Origin: an uncultured Prevotellaceae bacterium
Lineage (GTDB): Bacteria > Bacteroidota > Bacteroidia > Bacteroidales > Bacteroidaceae
Reading direction: 5' to 3'
DNA length: 64,000 nucleotides
Assembly: GCA_902799765.1 (NCBI GenBank)
Contig: CADCBZ010000013.1
Coordinates: 22,417 to 86,416 of the forward strand
Shown here: positions 36,512-45,455 of the stretch, piece after piece
Position numbering within the stretch: the stretch's first letter is position 1
How the letters are laid out: each line of letters begins with the position of its first letter
The notes under the pieces: generated by a model
Databases searched by the model: none
What the model was told of the DNA's origin: nothing
Seen by the model: only the letters and a program-made list of their open reading frames with translations
Made by a program: the position numbers and the translations under genes

Positions 36512-37252
36512 CTATTGATTCAACAATTGCTCAACAACTTTATTGTTCTGATTGATAACTTCAGACAGTTTATCTATCGGATACTCCTCAATAGGAACAT
36601 CAAGCATATACCTATACATAAACACAAGTTTATCATACGTCTCTATCATTGCACACAAACTATCTTCATTAAATACAGATATTGCAGCAAGCATGTTTTC
36701 TTTATGGCTTTTACGAGAATTGGTTCCCATTTCAATAGCCTTCTGACTCATGGATCCCACAAGCACAATATAAGATTTTAGTATAACTTCTGCACTATAT
36801 GAAAGTAAAGGCTTGATACTTGTAACATATTCCTCAAAAGAGCGGATGTCTTCATCCAATTTACGAACATATTCCCATACATGGAGAATGCAATTCTTGT
36901 CACATTTGTGACTGCATATTTCTTCATTGCTAAACGTCAAGTTGTTCCTACAATCATAAAGGTTAAATGAGCGTAGTCGATTAACATCTTGGTTAAACTT
37001 GGCTATAGAGCGAAGAACTTCTTTCATAACTTTAATTCGCTCTTCCAATGTTGTGCTACTCCTCGAAATGTCTTTTGCCAATGTCGCTTTATGCGATTCT
37101 AAATCTTTATTGAATTTGTTAATTATTGATTGGCGTTTATAAAAGAACAGAGCGGTACATGTTGCAGTGACTATTGAGGCCACGATACTTGCAATTGAAA
37201 TCCAATCTTTTACTTCTAACTCTATCATAATTTGTTTTATCTCTTGAATCAT
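36512..37252 (-). CDS. Single-span membrane protein of the accessory island, unknown
   Basis: A 246-residue protein with one N-terminal transmembrane helix (WISIASIVASIVTATCTALF, about 17-36), then a long helical cytosolic region with a Cys/His-rich stretch CSHKCDKNC (about 112-120) that could bind metal. It begins 7 nt after the S-subunit gene stop on the same strand. It does not resemble any restriction component I know. Confidence 0.7.
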   Translation of the reverse strand: MIQEIKQIMIELEVKDWISIASIVASIVTATCTALFFYKRQSIINKFNKDLESHKATLAKDISRSSTTLEERIKVMKEVLRSIAKFNQDVNRLRSFNLYDCRNNLTFSNEEICSHKCDKNCILHVWEYVRKLDEDIRSFEEYVTSIKPLLSYSAEVILKSYIVLVGSMSQKAIEMGTNSRKSHKENMLAAISVFNEDSLCAMIETYDKLVFMYRYMLDVPIEEYPIDKLSEVINQNNKVVEQLLNQ

Positions 37253-37259
37253 AGAATTA

Positions 37260-38699
37260 CTATTGTAAAATCATTCGCTCCACTTCTTGTTTTGCTGATT
37301 CCAAAATACGTTTCCCTTCGTCCTGTAAGGACTTTGCTTTTTTGCGAATGTCTGCGATGTGGTCGGCTATTTCCTGTTGTTTGTCTAATGGAGGCAAAAC
37401 CACCTTAATGGTGGATATTTCCTCTAAATTGATATTAGCTCTAGCAACAGGACGTTTCAGTCGATTAAGAGAAAGTTGGCCTATACTTGACTTTATCAAT
37501 TCCTTTATGAATTGAACATTATATCCATCTTTTAATCTAACAAGTGCTATTGCCTGATTAATGTTGGCTCCACCATCATAAGGATAGATTCCAACCTGGC
37601 CAATAGTAGCCCCAACAATGGCTATAAGAATATCATTCTTTTGCAACTGAGATGATCGCATCAATGTTTCATGGATTTCTGGCTTCAAATACAGCAAGTC
37701 ATCAAAGTCCAATTCACCTTCAATCGAGATGTTACCGCTTCTTACAAAAGGAACGCCGATTTCCTTGTCTTCAGTATATGCGTCGCCACCTGATTTTGGA
37801 GTGATGCCACTCGTAATGAGTTTTGTTATGTTTTTGAGATTAACGATGGGATAATTACAATATTCCAATGATGTAAATGCATCTCTGAAATATTTTTGTG
37901 AATAATAGGGATCCCAACGATTATCAAAAGTCTTTCTATTTATAGTAAATATCCTATCTTTCAGGTCCGTTTGATATTCTGGTAGCGAAACATCGAGCTC
38001 ATCAAGTATATATGTATCAATACTGTCAAGATATTGCTGAGCCTTGTATTCTTTTTCTTTCTTTTGTTTGATAGCATTGTCAATAGGTGAGAAGTCTATA
38101 CCCTCTATTATTGGAATACTTTTCAATGAAGGATAGTCTAAAGCGGGACGTGTTCCACCTGTAGAATGTCGAGACGCAATCTTTTCAATAATATCAAGGT
38201 TTAAATATCGAGCCAAGTATTTACTCAAAGAAGCATCACCTGTTTTGATGACGACCATGTGCTGATTTGTGTTCCCAACAAATCCATCAGGTGCAACTGA
38301 TGCAATAGCCATTCGTCCAACACCAGTTATTTTCACTAACAAATCACCTTCTGAAACTTGGCTTCTAGCCAATAGGCCATTATGAGTTTCTTCATTAATA
38401 TATATACATCCAGAAAGAGACAACTCTCCATTTGTTTGAAGATTCTGAACTCTAAGAAATGGTATTCCATTCTCTGAATCCGTATAAAATGAGCCTGCCT
38501 CAGTCTTCTTAGGGGTCGCTCCGCCAGCAAATGAAATAGCATAATCTCTCAGTTTATGCGTTGCCAAAGAACGTATTCTTTTTTCAAGTGAGGAGAGGGG
38601 AGGTCTATAGAACTCAGGTTCTAACCTCCTTTCAATCTCCGATCGATTAACGATGAAGATTTTGTCTTTGCTGATATGTTGAGGAACTTGATAACTCAT
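37260..38699 (-). CDS. hsdS: Restriction-modification specificity (S) subunit
   Basis: A 479-residue S subunit with two target-recognition domains. TRD1 lies in about residues 20-190 (NRSEIERRLEPEFYRPPL, GGATPKKTEAG), TRD2 in about 255-450 (NRKTFDNRWDPYYSQKYF, GITPKSGG, IVGATIGQVGIYP). Each is followed by the conserved helix spacer; the last helix reads LDKQQEIADHIADIRKKA. Its ATG overlaps the methyltransferase stop by 4 bp. It sets the recognition sequence of the modification complex, which would be bipartite. Confidence 0.9.
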   Translation of the reverse strand: MSYQVPQHISKDKIFIVNRSEIERRLEPEFYRPPLSSLEKRIRSLATHKLRDYAISFAGGATPKKTEAGSFYTDSENGIPFLRVQNLQTNGELSLSGCIYINEETHNGLLARSQVSEGDLLVKITGVGRMAIASVAPDGFVGNTNQHMVVIKTGDASLSKYLARYLNLDIIEKIASRHSTGGTRPALDYPSLKSIPIIEGIDFSPIDNAIKQKKEKEYKAQQYLDSIDTYILDELDVSLPEYQTDLKDRIFTINRKTFDNRWDPYYSQKYFRDAFTSLEYCNYPIVNLKNITKLITSGITPKSGGDAYTEDKEIGVPFVRSGNISIEGELDFDDLLYLKPEIHETLMRSSQLQKNDILIAIVGATIGQVGIYPYDGGANINQAIALVRLKDGYNVQFIKELIKSSIGQLSLNRLKRPVARANINLEEISTIKVVLPPLDKQQEIADHIADIRKKAKSLQDEGKRILESAKQEVERMILQ

Positions 38700-40858
38700 A
38701 GCGTAGCAATAAACTTCTTAAGTTCTTCACCAATGACATCCAACTCATTTGTAGCAGTTTTCTTGCCAGTAGCATCATAACCAATCTCTTCGGCAATAGC
38801 CATGAAGATAGGATAATCAGGAAGATTACTCTGTTTTGCCTGCAGATACTGCTCTGTCAGATTGGTTTTCAATTCGTCAATCTTTGCAGCATACTCTTCA
38901 AGCATAGAGGCATTCCATGACTTGTATTCGTCTGTTTGCTTTGCAGCAGTAGCCGAAATTCGTTGCTTCCCTTTTATTTCTTCTGCTTTAAGCTTTTGCT
39001 TCTGTTTGATTTCTTTGTCCCATTGAGTTCGCTGAGCGAGGTAATTGCTGTCGCTTAGCAGTGTGTTTTCTATGTTCTTTTTAGTTTGAATGAGTTTCTC
39101 CGTTTCCACCTTCTTCCATTTTCGAAGAAACAAAACAGAACTCTTTACACCAGCACCATTAGCGGCAAATGCTGTTTGGGGCATACTCACCACAGCAACA
39201 ATGCGGAACCAGTCTTCAATCTGAGTCCTGACGTATTGCATACTGCTATTTGTAAGAATGCCATCTGGAAGAACAATTGCCAAATAGCCATCCTCTTTCA
39301 GGAACTTATAATCTTGTTCTATAAATAGTACTTCTGTGCTTTGTCCGTCACGTGTAATCTCTGGTTGGACTTTTACTGCCAGCCAATCTTCTTCTTTCTT
39401 ACCTAGTTGATATGTTTTCAAATATGCCTGCTCGCTTTGGCGGATGGTACTTCCAAATGGTGGATTTGTGATGATGAAATCAAACGTTCCATATGTAAAC
39501 CCTTGGTTGCTAGTTTTTGCAAAAATCATTTCATCAGAAACAAGGCCATCGGAGGTGATGACGTTGGTATGGCCATCGTCGTGGATAATCATATTCATCT
39601 TGGCTGCACGTGATATCTGCTCGCTGATTTCTATGCCATAGAGATTCTTCTCAGCAAAGTCATGCCAATATGGGAACCATTTAGCATATTGCTTGGTATC
39701 TGTCCTGTAGTTAGGATAATAGCTTGTTGCCTGATCACGAACCTTATTTAACGCATAAAGCAAGAAACCACCACTACCGCAAGAAGTATCCAAAACTTTG
39801 GAGTCATTCTTTATAGGCAAAACATCGACAATAAACTTCACAATTTCGCGAGGAGTAAAGTATTGACCAAAGTTACCTCTAAAGAATGATCCCATAAATG
39901 TTTCAAAAGCACGTCCCTTACTGTCAAGGTCCGTCTCACTAAGATTAACGCCTTCAAGATAACCGACAACTGTTCTTATCTTCTCAGGTGTCAAACGGAT
40001 ATTGTCACGAAATACCTCTTTATCTTTGGCCCTACCTTCCTCGTAAAGTGCCTTGATTCGGTTACATAGGTTTTCATTTTCTTTTGAACGCCTTTTTGCA
40101 GCATCTTTCTCTTCATCTCTTGTAACTGTTATGATTTGAAAATCGTAAGGTTCACCCATTCTTCTCGGTTTCCTTTCGTCCCAGATTTTACAGAAGATGA
40201 GTTTGTCCAATTCATCAAAAGCCTCAGAAGGATTTAACTGTCCTCCTGCCCATAATGCTTCATGAGCCTGTTTGAAACGACGCGTCAAATCAGACTGGTC
40301 TATAACAGCCAAGTCAAAGAATCGCTGTTTTCCCGCTTCTTCAGGAAGATACTGCGCCTCATAAACGTATTTATAGGTAGCAATGTTCTCAACGCCGTAT
40401 TGAGGAATGTCAGGTAACTGGTTTCTTGCATTTTGGTTCTTATCAACTTCAAAGTAATCAGACTTAATGCCAGATGTTACCCAGACGTATTTTACATCAC
40501 AAGGCAAAGCAAACGCGTAACTATATGCTTGTTCTATGGCTTGCTGATACTCTGCCTCGCTGACCTCCTGACGTTTACACTCCACCAAGATGTGTGGACT
40601 CATACACATCTCATCATCATAGACAACGATATCTGCTTCTTTGATTTCCCGACCCATAGTAACAGGAACAAACTGTCTTATTCGACTCTCTGGATAATTA
40701 TAATCCAGTATCAGCCTAAGAAACGTCTCAGCCTGTACTTTTTCTTCAGGATTGTTGTAATTACGTTCTTTCTTTTGATAGATATATGTAATTCTGGACT
40801 TGTCTTCATTAAATGAGATAAGCCCTTTGTCAATTCCTAATTGTATATAATCTTTCAT
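38696..40858 (-). CDS. Fused nuclease-like/N6-adenine DNA methyltransferase of an R-M system
   Basis: A 720-residue protein. Residues 1-170 are an HsdR_N-like PD-(D/E)xK domain with candidate active-site residues D76, E93 and K95 (ADIVVYD and LVECKR). Residues about 200-600 are HsdM-type: GQYFTP (331-336), SAM motif DTSCGSGG (357-364) and catalytic NPPFG (465-469). The C-terminus is a charged helical arm. No HsdR translocase gene is present. The arrangement (nuclease and methylase in one chain, separate S subunit) is like the BcgI-type IIB systems; a solitary modification system is the alternative. Confidence 0.88.
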   Translation of the reverse strand: MKDYIQLGIDKGLISFNEDKSRITYIYQKKERNYNNPEEKVQAETFLRLILDYNYPESRIRQFVPVTMGREIKEADIVVYDDEMCMSPHILVECKRQEVSEAEYQQAIEQAYSYAFALPCDVKYVWVTSGIKSDYFEVDKNQNARNQLPDIPQYGVENIATYKYVYEAQYLPEEAGKQRFFDLAVIDQSDLTRRFKQAHEALWAGGQLNPSEAFDELDKLIFCKIWDERKPRRMGEPYDFQIITVTRDEEKDAAKRRSKENENLCNRIKALYEEGRAKDKEVFRDNIRLTPEKIRTVVGYLEGVNLSETDLDSKGRAFETFMGSFFRGNFGQYFTPREIVKFIVDVLPIKNDSKVLDTSCGSGGFLLYALNKVRDQATSYYPNYRTDTKQYAKWFPYWHDFAEKNLYGIEISEQISRAAKMNMIIHDDGHTNVITSDGLVSDEMIFAKTSNQGFTYGTFDFIITNPPFGSTIRQSEQAYLKTYQLGKKEEDWLAVKVQPEITRDGQSTEVLFIEQDYKFLKEDGYLAIVLPDGILTNSSMQYVRTQIEDWFRIVAVVSMPQTAFAANGAGVKSSVLFLRKWKKVETEKLIQTKKNIENTLLSDSNYLAQRTQWDKEIKQKQKLKAEEIKGKQRISATAAKQTDEYKSWNASMLEEYAAKIDELKTNLTEQYLQAKQSNLPDYPIFMAIAEEIGYDATGKKTATNELDVIGEELKKFIATL

Positions 40859-40869
40859 GGATGGACGAA

Positions 40870-41481
40870 TTATTTAGTATCACATTCTTTTTCTTTCCTA
40901 ATATCATCAAGTACTTTCCCATTGTACGAGAAATATTTGGCACCTTGGTAGGCACCAGAAGTGTTGCGATGTTCCTCTGGCATAAAGGTACCAACGAATG
41001 GAGATAGTTTATAGATGCGGCCCTCGTATTCAATAGAATCGTCGGAAGCAACCTTTACTACTATTCCAGTAGGGTCGAAGGTGATTTGTTCGCCAATTTT
41101 GATGCCACACATAGAGAACTTGAAACGGGGGCGTTTTACCTCTCGTTTCTGTGGTTCTTTGTGTTCGCTTTTCACAATAGGCCTGTTATCTTCGTAAAGT
41201 GTCACTTCGGCATCGTCTATTGTCATGGCAATATCACGGAAGATGTCGAGGGCCATCTGTGGGGCCACATTGAAGAACGTCTTATGCACCAATTTCTCCA
41301 CTTCATTGTATTTCGTAGTCTTCATCGTGGCGAAAATCTCGAAGGGCAAGGGAACAGCTGTATTATCCAGTTCTTTGCTTCTCACATCCACAGGACGACT
41401 GCTCTTTCCGATCTTTACCCAATCCTCGCGAAAGCTGGGATTGGTCAGTATATAAACGTAACCTGGTTCTTTGTTGTTCAT
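40870..41481 (-). CDS. GIY-YIG nuclease-domain protein (T5orf172-like)
   Basis: A 203-residue protein. The N-terminal 90 residues are a GIY-YIG-type domain of the T5orf172/MUG113 group (GYVYILTNPS at 6-15, WVKIGKSSRPVDVRSKEL after it). The C-terminal 70 residues hold a small beta-rich module (GIKIGEQITFDPTGIVVKV and YKLSPF) resembling the DUF4357-like domains that accompany such nucleases. The start is ATG 41481; a seven-residue longer form from 41502 is possible. It lies between the methyltransferase and the PD-(D/E)xK-like gene. Likely a DNA-acting accessory. Confidence 0.75.
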   Translation of the reverse strand: MNNKEPGYVYILTNPSFREDWVKIGKSSRPVDVRSKELDNTAVPLPFEIFATMKTTKYNEVEKLVHKTFFNVAPQMALDIFRDIAMTIDDAEVTLYEDNRPIVKSEHKEPQKREVKRPRFKFSMCGIKIGEQITFDPTGIVVKVASDDSIEYEGRIYKLSPFVGTFMPEEHRNTSGAYQGAKYFSYNGKVLDDIRKEKECDTK

Positions 41482-41494
41482 ATTGTAGTAATAT

Positions 41495-41983
41495 CTAATC
41501 AAATAACTTCCAAAAATCTATTGCATTCATGAAGCGGAACTGGGGCTTTCCTGCAAACAGGCGTTTTAGGCGGTTGTATTGGGTAGGAGTCAGTACGCTT
41601 TGTTTGAACAACACGTAGAATACATTAGCATAAGTGTAATCATCGGAGAGAACAAGGGATTTTGAACTGTTCAGCTTTGATTTCAACTCTGTAGGTGAAA
41701 TGTTCTTGACGCTGGTGCTGTTGAACTTTGCATCTGCCAATAGATACTTGTTGCCAGTAATACATAACAATACGTCAGCTGATGCCTGTTTGTCCGTTTT
41801 GTTTTGTTGAGCTATCCGCGTTTGAACTTCATCAAGGGCTATTGCTTTCTGTTCATCCGTGAATTTGTTCTCGCTATCTATACACCCTTCTTTCTTTAGA
41901 AGGGTATGCATACCTTGAATGTCTGACAATAGCAGACTCTTAATCCGAATACCTTTCGGATCTGTTATCGTATATTCAGCCAT
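41495..41983 (-). CDS. Small PD-(D/E)xK-like protein paired with an ATPase
   Basis: A 162-residue protein I do not recognise as a named family. The central strand pair has D70 (SADVLLCITG) and D84-A-K86 (YLLADAKF), the spacing of a PD-(D/E)xK nuclease core, followed by a helix with Ser/Lys residues. Its ATG overlaps the ATPase stop by 8 bp, so the two are translated together. By analogy with ATPase/nuclease pairs of phage defence (for example Septu or Gabija) it could be the effector. The nuclease call rests on a short motif only. Confidence 0.6.
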   Translation of the reverse strand: MAEYTITDPKGIRIKSLLLSDIQGMHTLLKKEGCIDSENKFTDEQKAIALDEVQTRIAQQNKTDKQASADVLLCITGNKYLLADAKFNSTSVKNISPTELKSKLNSSKSLVLSDDYTYANVFYVLFKQSVLTPTQYNRLKRLFAGKPQFRFMNAIDFWKLFD

Positions 41984-43190
41984 TGTCTGTTCCGTATTTC
42001 TCTATCAGTTCATACGACTTGTTGAAAGACTCGAATATAGGTTCGATGTCTGTACCCATAGCCTGATAGTCGTAGGTATAGGCATCAGCTTCTGTAGGAA
42101 CAGCGCGATAGTATGAAAGATGATCAAGCGTATCTTCTTTCTCTGAGATATAACGGAGGGCACTAACCATGTCTGTGCTGTGCGTTGCAATAAAGAATCT
42201 GGCTTTGGTCTTCTTGTTGAGTTCCACTAACACCTTGGCATATTCCACTATCCACTGGGGATGCAGATGGGCTTCTGGCTCGTCAATGATAATGAGTGAA
42301 CGATCATTGATAAGTCCTTTTTTCAAGAGCAACTGGAGAAAGGCGAAAGCCTGCACACCTGTGGCACTTTGTGAAAGATCGAACGTCTGGCCATCATTAC
42401 GCTTGTAAACCAATGTTTTCCATTGTTCTGAATATGATGCGTCACCCTTTAAAATGTTATCCGATAGATATTTACTTATCTCTTGATTATATGCTGCATC
42501 CTTTTGGCTATTAATGTAATCCCATTCGCTATAAGAGAAAGGAATCTCCAGTTTCTTGGGTGTATCAATATATGTGCAGAACTTAACACTATGCAACAAG
42601 GGAACACTCTCTACGCCAGGTCCAAAGAATGTATAGCCATACTCAGAAACTGATACTTTATTAATGATATTATCTTCTTGTAGTTCTGATGCTATCTCGT
42701 TACCTAATTCCTTAAATGGACGATTTTTCTTCCTGTCTTCATATCTGGCAGCAGTTTTATTGAAAACATCCATTATGAGATTAAGATCTTCCTTGTCTTT
42801 TATCTCTATTCCTAAATTATACTTGATGATACTGAGAAGTCTTTTGATTTTCTCGTCTTGTCTAAATGAATCTGTTAACAAGGATATGGCTTTCTGAATT
42901 TCATTTCGAACCTCTTCAACAGTTGTCCCAAACAATAAGTTTAAATCAGAGGGTTTCAATGTATCGTATATTTGTTGACAGACCTCCCTTATTGCAAATG
43001 TTTCAGAATAGAAAACACTCCAATAGACATCATCTAATGCTTTCACTTTATTAAATATCGTATAAAGCAATCTTGACAGAGTACTCTTGCCACTTCCGTT
43101 TACACCTGCGATAACGGTAATGCCATTGAGGTCAATGTCAGCACTGTGAATTGCCCTGAAATCCTTAACAGATATTTTTATGTCACTCAT
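41976..43190 (-). CDS. AAA/ABC-type ATPase of the defence-associated class (AAA_15/AAA_21)
   Basis: A 404-residue SMC/ABC-like ATPase. Walker A is GVNGSGKST (29-37), a signature-like LSQSATGVQ is at 272-280, Walker B LIIIDEPEAHLHP is at 299-311 and the H-loop is IATHSTD (334-340). The region between is helical, and no C-terminal TOPRIM is present, so it is not an OLD nuclease. It is the first gene of the island transcript, with a -7 box TATATTTG on the minus strand at 43222-43229. A downstream partner overlaps it by 8 bp. A defence role is inferred from class and surroundings. Confidence 0.88.
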   Translation of the reverse strand: MSDIKISVKDFRAIHSADIDLNGITVIAGVNGSGKSTLSRLLYTIFNKVKALDDVYWSVFYSETFAIREVCQQIYDTLKPSDLNLLFGTTVEEVRNEIQKAISLLTDSFRQDEKIKRLLSIIKYNLGIEIKDKEDLNLIMDVFNKTAARYEDRKKNRPFKELGNEIASELQEDNIINKVSVSEYGYTFFGPGVESVPLLHSVKFCTYIDTPKKLEIPFSYSEWDYINSQKDAAYNQEISKYLSDNILKGDASYSEQWKTLVYKRNDGQTFDLSQSATGVQAFAFLQLLLKKGLINDRSLIIIDEPEAHLHPQWIVEYAKVLVELNKKTKARFFIATHSTDMVSALRYISEKEDTLDHLSYYRAVPTEADAYTYDYQAMGTDIEPIFESFNKSYELIEKYGTDNG

Positions 43191-43645
43191 ATTTGTCTTT
43201 AATCATTGTCTTTTTCTGCTGCAAATATACAAATAATAATGTAAATAAGCGAAGTTTTTCTTTTTTATTAGAAAAAAAGAATTTAATAGATGTTTTTTGG
43301 TGAATAGGGTGAATCCAACAGTCAAGTGGCAGATGTCCTCTACATTTTTATTTTGATTAAAAATGAGCTATCTATCACTTTTGATGTTAACTACTTGAAT
43401 ATCAGAAGGTTTGTTTGAGTGATAGTTTTCTGTTTACTATCACTGCCATCATGATGCGCTGGAATGCCTTTATATAAAGGGGAAAACGTCATCTACAAAA
43501 GTAAAACAACTTGTTTTACCTTTTAAAAGATATGCTAAACGTTCCTAAAAGATAGTCTCTTTGAAAGTAAAACAAGTTGTTTTGTTGTGAAAGGCTACTT
43601 CTCCGTCAAAGGCAGAGATAGTTCTTTGTTCTCTTTCCTATGATT
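43191..43645. other. Intergenic region between the accessory island and cbiG-cbiF
   Basis: A 455-nt AT-rich stretch without a convincing gene. It contains the promoter of the ATPase gene (-7 box 43222-43229, minus strand) and the paired 17- to 19-bp palindromes at 43501-43583. The rest shows nothing identifiable. It may mark the right edge of the inserted island. Confidence 0.6.
43501..43583. repeat. Two related AAAACAA-S-TTGTTTT palindromes
   Basis: GTAAAACAACTTGTTTTAC (43501-43519) and GTAAAACAAGTTGTTTT (43567-43583) are 47 nt apart. Each is a perfect palindrome around one central base, and the central base is C in the first and G in the second, so the copies are in opposite orientation. 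The AT-rich sequence between them shows no gene. Confidence 0.75.
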
Positions 43646-45451
43646 TTACGAGTCTTTTTCGTCGCCACCTTGACCTTTGGTCGAGCCTTTTCTGAATAGG
43701 TGAGTGAAGTGCTTCGAATAAAGCTCTGAGAGACCTTCGCGATTGTCGATGGCCTCGCCTACGACGAGCATCGTGGTGAGGGTCAAGTTGTTGTCGTGGA
43801 CAATCTTCGCCAAATCCTTCAGCTTGCCTCTATAGATCTTCTGATCAGGCCATGTGAGGTGATAGCAGGCTGCAACGGGGGTGTCCTCAGGGTACTCCTG
43901 AAGCAGTTCACGCTGCACATCATCGACGATGGCGGCAGAGAGGAAGATACACATTGTACTCTGACTCTTTGCCAATAGGTGCAGCTGCTCCCTTTCAGGC
44001 ATTGGTGTGCGCCCTTCGCCTCGCGTCAGGATAATCGTCTGTGTGCGCTCTGGAATCGTGAACTGACTCTGCAACTCTGCTGCTGCGGCGAGGAAGGAGG
44101 AAATACCTGGTGTGATGTGATAATCCATACCTTGTTGGTCGAAGAAGGCCATCTGCTCCTGAATGGCACCAAAGATACAGGGATCGCCTGTATGCAGACG
44201 CACAATGAAGTGCCCCTTGTCGTAGTGCTCCTTCATCAGCTCACATTGTTCCTCGAGATTCATATCAGCTGAAGAACGCACCACAGCCCCTGGCTTATGG
44301 CACTCCGTGAGAGCCTTGGGCACTAGTGAACCAGCATACAGGATCAGGTCGGCTCTTTCGAGCATCTTGCGCCCTCGTACAGATACCAGATCAGGATCAC
44401 CAGGACCAGCACCTACAATCTCGATATGACCTTTCTTTTCTCGTAGATATTTGTAGTCGATAGCGAGGGCAACTGTCCAGTTCTCACCTTTTATCTTGGG
44501 GATGATCAGCTTGCCATGATTAGAACCTACGATGGCAGCAGCCTCGCAGACGCTGGGTGTACCTACATGCTTCTCTACAGTAGCACTGGGATTGGGCACA
44601 TCCACCTGCGCCAACTCCTCTGCTGTATAGAACTCCACCTTCTCTCCATAGGTCTTTTCGAGCCGCCTGCAAAACGGTTCGTCCTTCTTCGCATCGATGG
44701 TGCAATACCTGTGTGAACAAGGCAAAATACCATGATTGATAAGTGCCTCAGCCATCTCGTCGTAGATATATCTGAAGACCTTTGGGTGATGCGCTAAACC
44801 AAAGCCAATGGTCCCCACCATCGGTATAAAATGCAGTACCCACATATCATCTGGCTCTGCATGCACGAAAGGTGTCACCATGATCAGCAACTCGTATTTC
44901 TCAGGATCTGCATCACTGATGTCATCGATGATGGTCACATGTTCCGGCTTGGTCTTCTCCAGATAGTCTGTACCCTCATCGCGCACTTCCAAAAACAGGG
45001 CTGTGGGCTTTCGATTCACGAAAGCATAGATGCACTCCTGCAGCTCTTCTTCGTCACTCATCGTGTCCCAGCCGAAACGCTTCTCAAACGTATCGAGTGC
45101 CCAGAGTCCTGCATTGTCGCTCTGGGTGGTGATTACTTCTCTACCTCCGATGATGCCTGCTGCCTCACGAGCCAGATCGTTCGCTCCTCCGATATGACCT
45201 GAGAGTACGGAGATGGCGTTTATTCCCATACTATCCACACACACCACAGCTGGGTCTTCGTGTTTGTCGTTAACAAATGGTGCAATGGTTCGAACGCAGA
45301 TACCCATTGCTCCAATAAAGATAAAGGCATCCTGCTTCTGCCATTCCTCACTCACTTCTGAGCGCTGAATCACTTTGGCTTTCAGCTCCCTTTGCAGCGT
45401 CGAGGCTATCTCATTGCCTGCCTCACTGATTTGTATAATTGCTATATTCAT
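43646..45451 (-). CDS. cbiG-cbiF: Fused cobalt-precorrin-5A hydrolase / precorrin-4 C11-methyltransferase
   Basis: A 601-residue fusion. Residues 1-340 are CbiG, which opens the ring-A lactone (FIGAMGICVRTIAPF, VLSGHIGGANDLAREAAG, and the C-terminal TPSVCEAAAI block). Residues from about 342 are CbiF/CobM, an SAM-dependent methylase (EIVGAGPGDPDLVSVRG, LHTGDPCIFGA, TPGISSFLAAAAEL). The two act in consecutive steps of the anaerobic pathway. The last residues (STKGQGGDEKDS) are encoded by a small palindrome at 43669-43687, seemingly an added tail. It lies 4 bp after the FMN reductase start side, in the same direction. Confidence 0.93.
   Translation of the reverse strand: MNIAIIQISEAGNEIASTLQRELKAKVIQRSEVSEEWQKQDAFIFIGAMGICVRTIAPFVNDKHEDPAVVCVDSMGINAISVLSGHIGGANDLAREAAGIIGGREVITTQSDNAGLWALDTFEKRFGWDTMSDEEELQECIYAFVNRKPTALFLEVRDEGTDYLEKTKPEHVTIIDDISDADPEKYELLIMVTPFVHAEPDDMWVLHFIPMVGTIGFGLAHHPKVFRYIYDEMAEALINHGILPCSHRYCTIDAKKDEPFCRRLEKTYGEKVEFYTAEELAQVDVPNPSATVEKHVGTPSVCEAAAIVGSNHGKLIIPKIKGENWTVALAIDYKYLREKKGHIEIVGAGPGDPDLVSVRGRKMLERADLILYAGSLVPKALTECHKPGAVVRSSADMNLEEQCELMKEHYDKGHFIVRLHTGDPCIFGAIQEQMAFFDQQGMDYHITPGISSFLAAAAELQSQFTIPERTQTIILTRGEGRTPMPEREQLHLLAKSQSTMCIFLSAAIVDDVQRELLQEYPEDTPVAACYHLTWPDQKIYRGKLKDLAKIVHDNNLTLTTMLVVGEAIDNREGLSELYSKHFTHLFRKGSTKGQGGDEKDS
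43669..43687. repeat. Small palindrome CTTGACCTTTGGTCGAGCC at the cbiG-cbiF 3' end
   Basis: An inverted repeat GACC/GGTC with TTT between. It matches the element at 25255-25275 (CTTGAC-GCTTTGC-GTCGAGCC) except for the central bases. A looser relative, with core CCGCTCGACC and GGTCGCTT, occurs at 26702 and 35101. Confidence 0.65.
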
Positions 45452-45455
45452 TTCT

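Noticed and set aside
41976-43190. OLD-family nuclease (GajA-like)
   Set aside because: The protein ends soon after the H-loop and has no TOPRIM domain.
43191-43645. Possible CRISPR array from the repeated palindromes
   Set aside because: Only two copies, in opposite orientation and without regular spacers.
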